The translations under genes were made by a program, and so were the position numbers. The notes beneath the pieces were generated by a model that searched no databases, was not told the origin of the DNA, and was given only the letters and a program-made list of their open reading frames with translations. 64,000 nt of DNA from JBFLYO01 sp040756745 (GTDB lineage: Bacteria > Bacteroidota > Ignavibacteria > UBA10030 > UBA6906): contig JBFLYO010000009.1 of NCBI GenBank assembly GCA_040756745.1, forward strand, positions 52,122 to 116,121. The letters are read 5' to 3'. Positions 59,676 to 64,000 of the stretch are shown here, piece after piece; position 1 is the first letter of the stretch, and each line of letters starts with the position of its first letter.

Positions 59676-60656
59676 ATGGCTCAGGATCACGTGAATCCCA
59701 TGGACAACATTTCACCTCGCTGGAAGGATCATTTTACCGGAGGGGGCCTGTTAAGAACCTGTATTCTGTTCATCTGTGTGATCATCCCCCTGAATGCGCA
59801 GCCTATCGCTCAGTGGGTAGTCAACGGTGTCCCGGTGTGTGATACGACTGCGAACGTGAACATTTACCTCCTGCCGCAAATCGCATCCGACGGAAATGGT
59901 GGTGCTGTTGTGTGCTGGCGGGATGCAAGGAACGGCGCGGATTATGACATCTATGCTCAGCACATCGCCAGCGACGGGACAATGTTATGGCAGAAGCATG
60001 GAATTCCAGTCGTGATCGCCCCCGGGAGCCAGCAGTATCCTCGGATCATGAGCGATGACCAAGGGGGTGCTTATCTCGCCTGGGAGGACAGCCGGTCGTT
60101 GACTACCACGTTTGTTTACGCACAGCACATCGATGGACAGGGGAACAGCCAATGGCAAATTGGAGGAGTGAAAGTGGCGGAGAAGAGGGGACTCTTCATC
60201 AGCCTCGCCCGGGACGGCCGAGGGGGCTTGCTACTTGCCTGGAATGGGCCAAGTATCAACAATGTAACTGTTCAAAGACTCGATGCCCTAGGAACACGTG
60301 TCTGGGGAGATGGCGGCGTGCAGATTAGCACCAGGCCGGGACCAGTATCCACGAACGATGTTGCAGTCATTCACGATGAGCGTGGAGGTGCCATCGTTGC
60401 ATGGAGTCAGGGAGAGTACAAACAGGAACAGGTGTTTGTTCAACGAGTCGATAGTATCGGCCTCCTCGCCCTATCCCGGAAGAAGCATGACGCTGTCTCC
60501 CTCAGTCAGATCACGGGCCGCTCGATCAACGTCGTCAGGCAGTATCTCCGGTTAGTCAAGGACTTCCATCCGGAACTGCATGTCACAGTCCCGGAGAGAC
60601 AGCCAGCAATGCGAAGATACAAGAGTCACAAAGCTAAAAGCCACGGAAAAAAGTAA
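59676..60656 (+). CDS. Exported beta-propeller-type protein fused to a DNA-binding-like tail
   Basis: The 326-residue frame has a hydrophobic export segment at about 25-42 (LLRTCILFICVIIPLNAQ). Four repeats of about 45 residues follow, with the pattern DGxGGAxxxWxDxR...YAQHIDxxGxxxW, common in secreted Bacteroidota/Ignavibacteriota proteins. At about residue 264 the pattern breaks and a Lys/Arg/His-rich tail begins (SRKKHDAVSLSQITGRSINVVRQYL...). That tail resembles the helix-turn-helix part of a DUF1670/transposase-like protein. The gene is therefore probably a truncated surface protein joined to a mobile-element remnant. An ATG at 59700 is an alternative start. Confidence 0.65.
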   Translation: MAQDHVNPMDNISPRWKDHFTGGGLLRTCILFICVIIPLNAQPIAQWVVNGVPVCDTTANVNIYLLPQIASDGNGGAVVCWRDARNGADYDIYAQHIASDGTMLWQKHGIPVVIAPGSQQYPRIMSDDQGGAYLAWEDSRSLTTTFVYAQHIDGQGNSQWQIGGVKVAEKRGLFISLARDGRGGLLLAWNGPSINNVTVQRLDALGTRVWGDGGVQISTRPGPVSTNDVAVIHDERGGAIVAWSQGEYKQEQVFVQRVDSIGLLALSRKKHDAVSLSQITGRSINVVRQYLRLVKDFHPELHVTVPERQPAMRRYKSHKAKSHGKK

Positions 60657-60766
60657 CCGGACAAATGTCCTAATAGTAAGTAAGCCATTAATCCGAATAC
60701 AACGCCCGGCGTGAGATTCTGGCACTTCCTCGCGCCGGGCCGTGAATTTTCCATAGTCACATCTCT

Positions 60767-60850
60767 CTTTGCTCTCTTCTCTCTCCTCTCTACTCTCTCA
60801 TCTTCTTTTCAAACTCTCAACTCATAACTCATCACTCTTCACTCTGCCCT
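60767..60850. repeat. CT-rich intergenic repeat text
   Basis: This low-complexity tract of CTCTC, CTCTTCTC, AACTCATAACTCATCACTC words is of the same general character as the other intergenic repeats but a different family. No paired arm is seen. Confidence 0.5.
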
Positions 60851-60889
60851 GTCCGTCACCCAAGTCGCCCGCGGATGAGATTTTCAATA

Positions 60890-60918
60890 TTGACAGGAGC
60901 GCCTTTCGTCATTATATT
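60890..60918 (+). promoter_or_regulatory. Perfect sigma-70 promoter
   Basis: TTGACA (60890-60895) and TATATT (60913-60918) have a 17-base spacer, identical in hexamers to the lon promoter. The predicted start is near 60925, so the leader carries the small hairpin at 60944-60963. Confidence 0.75.
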
Positions 60919-61119
60919 ATTGCGACCCCCCGCTGATAACTACTAAGCCGTTCCTTCGGCTTACGAGAGGACGCTATGAAACACAAGATTCGGTGCGGCT
61001 GGTCTCGTTCCTTTCCATCTCCGTTCTCCGCAGTTCTAAGCGAACCCGCACACCTAGACAGCACGCTTCGACTGTTCCAACGCTCTCACACACGGAGCGT
61101 CATCATGGCAGGAGCACGC

Positions 61120-62184
61120 ATGCGCATTCTGTTACTCTGTTTGGCCGGGATGAGCTGGTCATTCGACGCCTGCAATACAACAGAGCCAGAGCTGCCAGTG
61201 CCGCCTGTCGATACGACGAGCCATGACTTCACCTGGACAGTTGAGACACTAGGAGAGGTCGGCTCGAGCGTGCTCTACGATGTGGCAATTATCGACGACT
61301 CGCTCGCGTATGCGGTGGGCGCGGTTTATCTTCGCGACAGCCTGGGAAATTGGGATCCAGACGCCTACAATCTCTTGAAATGGAGTGGGACATCTTGGAA
61401 GCTGCTTAGGGTTCAATTTTACACCTTTTGTGGCCAGTCAAGTACAGGTTCATATCCTGCAAGGGCAATCGTTGCACTTAGCCCACAGGATGTTTGGATT
61501 GCGATGGATGGATCCCAAGTTGTTGTTTGGGACGGACAGCGCCAAAGCGCGTCGATGTGCACCCCGATTTCCGTGAACAAACTGTGGGGAAAAGATCGAA
61601 ATTCAATTTATGGCGTTGGGAATGGTGGGGGCATCGCTCGTTACTCCAACGGCGCATGGCAGAAATTGGAGAGCGGGACGACGATCGATTTGCGTGATGT
61701 GTACGGTTCGAGCACCGGGGGAACGGTCTGGGCCTCCGGGTACTCCAACGATTACTTCAACAGTGTGCTCCTAGCTTTCGACGGACAGTCATGGAACACA
61801 ATCTGGGCTCGACCGCCGGGCACCCCTTCTTCCTTTGGCGACCTTGCGATGACCCTTACTGTTGTTGGAAGCACCCTGTATTCGGCGACGAACCTCGGTG
61901 TGTTTAGTCAAGCCTCATCGACCATGAGCCTCGCACCGACGAAAATGCTTGACCTGGATGCAGCACCCTTTCGCATCAGGGGGTCTGCTCCCAACAACCT
62001 CTTCGTTGTGGGCGATCAGGCAAAGATCTGGCACTATAACGGATCAACATGGAAACAACTCAATGTGCCGGATCCGAACCGCCCCTTGTATTCGGTAGCC
62101 GCTTCAAAGAACACCGTGATCGCCGTTGGACCTGACTACAATACTTTCCCACGGCGTGCAGTCGTCTACGTAGGAAGGAGATAG
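61120..62184 (+). CDS. Lipoprotein of a beta-propeller-like family common in Ignavibacteriota relatives
   Basis: The ATG at 61120 is preferred: AGGAG lies 5 bases upstream and the product begins with a signal and lipobox-like WSFDAC. It gives 354 residues. An in-frame ATG at 60976, also with AGAGG upstream, would add 48 residues without export features. After a proline-rich linker, the body contains SSVLYDVAIIDDSLAYAVGAVYLRDSLGNWDPDAYNLLKW-type blades (VWIAMDG, VWASGY, LFVVGD), a pattern I associate with a lipoprotein family of this lineage. The function is unknown. It is driven by the consensus promoter at 60890-60918. Confidence 0.75.
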   Translation: MRILLLCLAGMSWSFDACNTTEPELPVPPVDTTSHDFTWTVETLGEVGSSVLYDVAIIDDSLAYAVGAVYLRDSLGNWDPDAYNLLKWSGTSWKLLRVQFYTFCGQSSTGSYPARAIVALSPQDVWIAMDGSQVVVWDGQRQSASMCTPISVNKLWGKDRNSIYGVGNGGGIARYSNGAWQKLESGTTIDLRDVYGSSTGGTVWASGYSNDYFNSVLLAFDGQSWNTIWARPPGTPSSFGDLAMTLTVVGSTLYSATNLGVFSQASSTMSLAPTKMLDLDAAPFRIRGSAPNNLFVVGDQAKIWHYNGSTWKQLNVPDPNRPLYSVAASKNTVIAVGPDYNTFPRRAVVYVGRR

Positions 62185-62222
62185 CAGTGCAACACGAGTC
62201 CAGTCCACTGGGCTGACACAAA

Positions 62223-62255
62223 CCGGGCGACGGTGCTGGTACCACCATCGCCCGG
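62223..62255 (+). terminator. Strong hairpin after the 62184 gene
   Basis: The 13-base arm 62223-62235 pairs with 62243-62255 with one mismatch. It is followed by AAAATCGC rather than T residues, so it may be a 3' stabilising or processing structure instead of an intrinsic terminator. Confidence 0.5.
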
Positions 62256-62400
62256 AAAATCGCAAACTAGAGGACTATGACGATCCCTCCAAACCTTGAG
62301 AGAACGTGCGCCCTTTTGTTTGCGGCTGGAAGATACCAATCATTTGCCGGTTCTCCAAATTTACATTTCAAACGCCTGACACAAGCTAATGGAGGTGGTC

Positions 62401-64000
62401 ATGAAACGCAGGATCATCGGGCTGCTGGTGTGTTGCGTCGTCATTTCCGTTGTTTGTTTTGCCGTTACGGGTGAACTCATAATCAAGCAGGTAGATCAGA
62501 CACGATCGATAACGTTGATGGTCAAAAAGGCCCAGAATACGGGTGCATGGGCCTGGGATGGCCAAAGTGCGAGCGTCGTCTATCTTGACACATTTGACGA
62601 GCAATTCCTTATCTCGACGCAGGTAACAGGTTTTGATTCACCGAAAAGCCAGGACGACGGGCCACTAGGAGTTGCGCCGTGGGGATTGCTAGATTTCGCT
62701 GTGGTCGGGGGATCTGATACTATCCATTTCACTCTGGATCTGCGTGATGAGGCATGGAGCACTGGTGATCAATATCTGAATTCCAGAGATACATGGATCT
62801 TGATTTATTGGTCCAGCCGGAAGGCATATATGTCGGAAGCCCAGGCTGGATATCGTCTCTACGACCTGACTGGCAGGACGACCGAAATTTGGAGCTATTG
62901 GTTGCTCGAACATCTGCCTGAGAGACAAAATTTTCGAGCGCCACTTGTGCTGACGAACAAGATTGGATCTGCAAATGCGGGAGGCAGTCTCCACGTGAAC
63001 GGAGAGACCTTCTCATCGTCAGGATCACCGAGCAGCGTGAAAGTGTTCTCTGCCAACAATGAACTTGCGGTCGATGTGGGGACCAACGTGGAGCGATTCA
63101 ACAACTATGCTGGCTCAGGAGTATCATACAAGCATCACGATTGGAATGACGTGGCATCCGACATGCATCTTACCAGAACCCTTTCGATCCAGCCGAATAC
63201 ACCTCCTCAGTTCGCCAATTTCGTCGACCTTCGCGCTGTGAGGGTTCAGAATACAATGCTGGACCTCCCCTCAATCAACTCTGGATCGATTTGGATTCGG
63301 GATCCCTGGTGGAAAGACCCTCAGACGGGAGCACAACCGGATGTGCTACGGGAATTCACCTCACCCGTTGATAGTGGTGTCTTCTTGAACCAGATCCCGG
63401 ATCCGCAGAATCCCAACAAACCCTACTACACTGTCGGAGCGCTCAGTCCACAGACAATCGGTGGGTTTACATCGAATTTCCTGAACTGGCGTGCACATCC
63501 CGATTCAGCGTCGTTCTTGGACTCTACCGCCGCGCAGACAGGAGTGGTGTTTAAGCAGTCAAATGCGAAGGTGACTGCCATATACAAAGCCAACCTCGGC
63601 TCAAATCTTTCATCGGCCACAGGGCTCACGACCCAGCGGCGGATGATCTGTACCTATGGATCGTCATTTGCGGGATACAGCGTTATTTACGAATCCCAGC
63701 ATGAGATCTGGTGGACACACTCCAGTGACGGGGTCACCTGGTCACCCGAGATGCGCTTGAGCCGCGGGAGCGGGAAGGCACGTAACCCCTCAATCTCCGA
63801 GGTCGCGTTTGGCTCAAGTCCAGCCGCCTACGCCGTCTGGGTCGATACCACAAACAGGAGCGGGGCTTCAGGATTCGACGTGAACGTCCGTCGGCTTGAT
63901 CTCAACACGGGAGCGTGGGGTGAGACCGAATACCTCGTCCATCCCGACTACCCTTCAGGAGCAGGCTTTGCCCGCTCGGATGCAAAACCGGTCGCCGTGG
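62401..64000 (+). CDS. Large secreted protein with BNR/sialidase-like propeller segment (3' end outside window)
   Basis: The frame is open from the ATG at 62401 to the window edge (533 residues so far) and has GGAGG 5 bases upstream. The N-terminus is a signal peptide (MKRRIIGLLVCCVVISVVCF). The first 330 residues are beta-rich and aromatic without a family I can name. From about 410 there is a sialidase/BNR-like region with YESQHEIWWTHSSDGVTWSPE (Asp-box-like SSDGVTWS) and a second blade beginning near ARNPSIS. Such proteins in this lineage often end in a type IX sorting domain, which would lie beyond the window. Confidence 0.85.
   Translation, partial: MKRRIIGLLVCCVVISVVCFAVTGELIIKQVDQTRSITLMVKKAQNTGAWAWDGQSASVVYLDTFDEQFLISTQVTGFDSPKSQDDGPLGVAPWGLLDFAVVGGSDTIHFTLDLRDEAWSTGDQYLNSRDTWILIYWSSRKAYMSEAQAGYRLYDLTGRTTEIWSYWLLEHLPERQNFRAPLVLTNKIGSANAGGSLHVNGETFSSSGSPSSVKVFSANNELAVDVGTNVERFNNYAGSGVSYKHHDWNDVASDMHLTRTLSIQPNTPPQFANFVDLRAVRVQNTMLDLPSINSGSIWIRDPWWKDPQTGAQPDVLREFTSPVDSGVFLNQIPDPQNPNKPYYTVGALSPQTIGGFTSNFLNWRAHPDSASFLDSTAAQTGVVFKQSNAKVTAIYKANLGSNLSSATGLTTQRRMICTYGSSFAGYSVIYESQHEIWWTHSSDGVTWSPEMRLSRGSGKARNPSISEVAFGSSPAAYAVWVDTTNRSGASGFDVNVRRLDLNTGAWGETEYLVHPDYPSGAGFARSDAKPVAV

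Larger units (their letters stand above)
60657..61119. other. Intergenic region with hairpin, pyrimidine text and promoter
   Basis: A GC-rich hairpin (60704-60711 with 60733-60740) follows the gene at 60656. CTCTCT/ACTCATCACTC pyrimidine repeat text lies at 60767-60850. Then come a consensus promoter (60890-60918) and a small leader hairpin (60944-60950 with 60957-60963). No gene is supported, apart from a possible 48-codon N-terminal extension of the next gene from 60976. Confidence 0.6.

Noticed and set aside
60976..61119. N-terminal 48-codon extension of the lipoprotein gene, or a small upstream protein
   Set aside because: It has a fair ribosome binding site, but the residues have no export features and continue in frame into the signal peptide, so the ATG at 61120 is more likely.

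Overview
The window looks like a chromosome segment of a GC-rich bacterium of the Bacteroidota/Ignavibacteriota (FCB) lineage. The evidence is a type IX secretion C-terminal sorting domain, a PorV/PorQ-family protein, YCF48-type secreted proteins, and DUF4159, DUF4175, DUF2851 and DUF6588 family genes beside standard housekeeping loci. Shine-Dalgarno sites and TTGACA/TATAAT-like promoters with 17-base spacers are easy to find. That is unlike Bacteroidia, so an Ignavibacteria-like relative is my preferred guess (inference). No tRNA, rRNA, CRISPR array, prophage or intact transposon was seen.

Layout. 1-4246 (+) is the end of the division/cell-wall cluster: murC (partial), ftsQ, ftsA, ftsZ. 4247-12397 is an accessory block of three secreted or lipoprotein genes on the minus strand, with two copies of a ~245 bp intergenic repeat. 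12398-25141 (+) runs DUF4159, DUF4175, an M14 peptidase, an ECF sigma factor, its zinc-finger anti-sigma, lon, dnaX, a PorV-like protein and a lipoprotein. 25282-27777 (-) holds rseP and dxr. 27877-31018 (+) holds a TPR protein and a secreted protein of a family often labelled asparagine synthetase B. 31106-39336 (-) holds DUF2851, pyrF, a TolB-like lipoprotein, MOSC, a thioesterase, an NDH-2-like oxidoreductase, larE and a TPR protein.

39456-54252 (+) is a long housekeeping run: yggS, divIVA, purine nucleoside phosphorylase, DUF2905, ileS, a DksA-like protein, lspA, rluD, a DUF6588 protein, a small secreted protein, rlmN, adk, a glycerophosphodiesterase and a TPR-CHAT lipoprotein. 54331-55927 (-) is an ECF sigma gene with a LiaF-like envelope protein. 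56055-59148 (+) holds tmk, a CtpA-type protease and a TSUP permease. 59149-64000 is an accessory stretch of extracytoplasmic beta-propeller-type proteins, one apparently fused to a DNA-binding fragment, and a large partial secreted protein at the edge.

The most unusual feature is a set of low-complexity, self-complementary intergenic repeats in several unrelated families. All four convergent gene junctions carry one, each of a different family. Relatives of these repeats also appear to supply codons at the ends or in the linker of four genes (dnaX, rlmN, the NDH-2-like gene, the DUF2851 gene). Other points are an A9 tract in dnaX whose alternative frames both stop at once (gamma/tau synthesis), a terminator-like hairpin at the very start of the lon transcript, a CHAT protein lacking its catalytic dyad, and a DksA-like protein missing one zinc cysteine.
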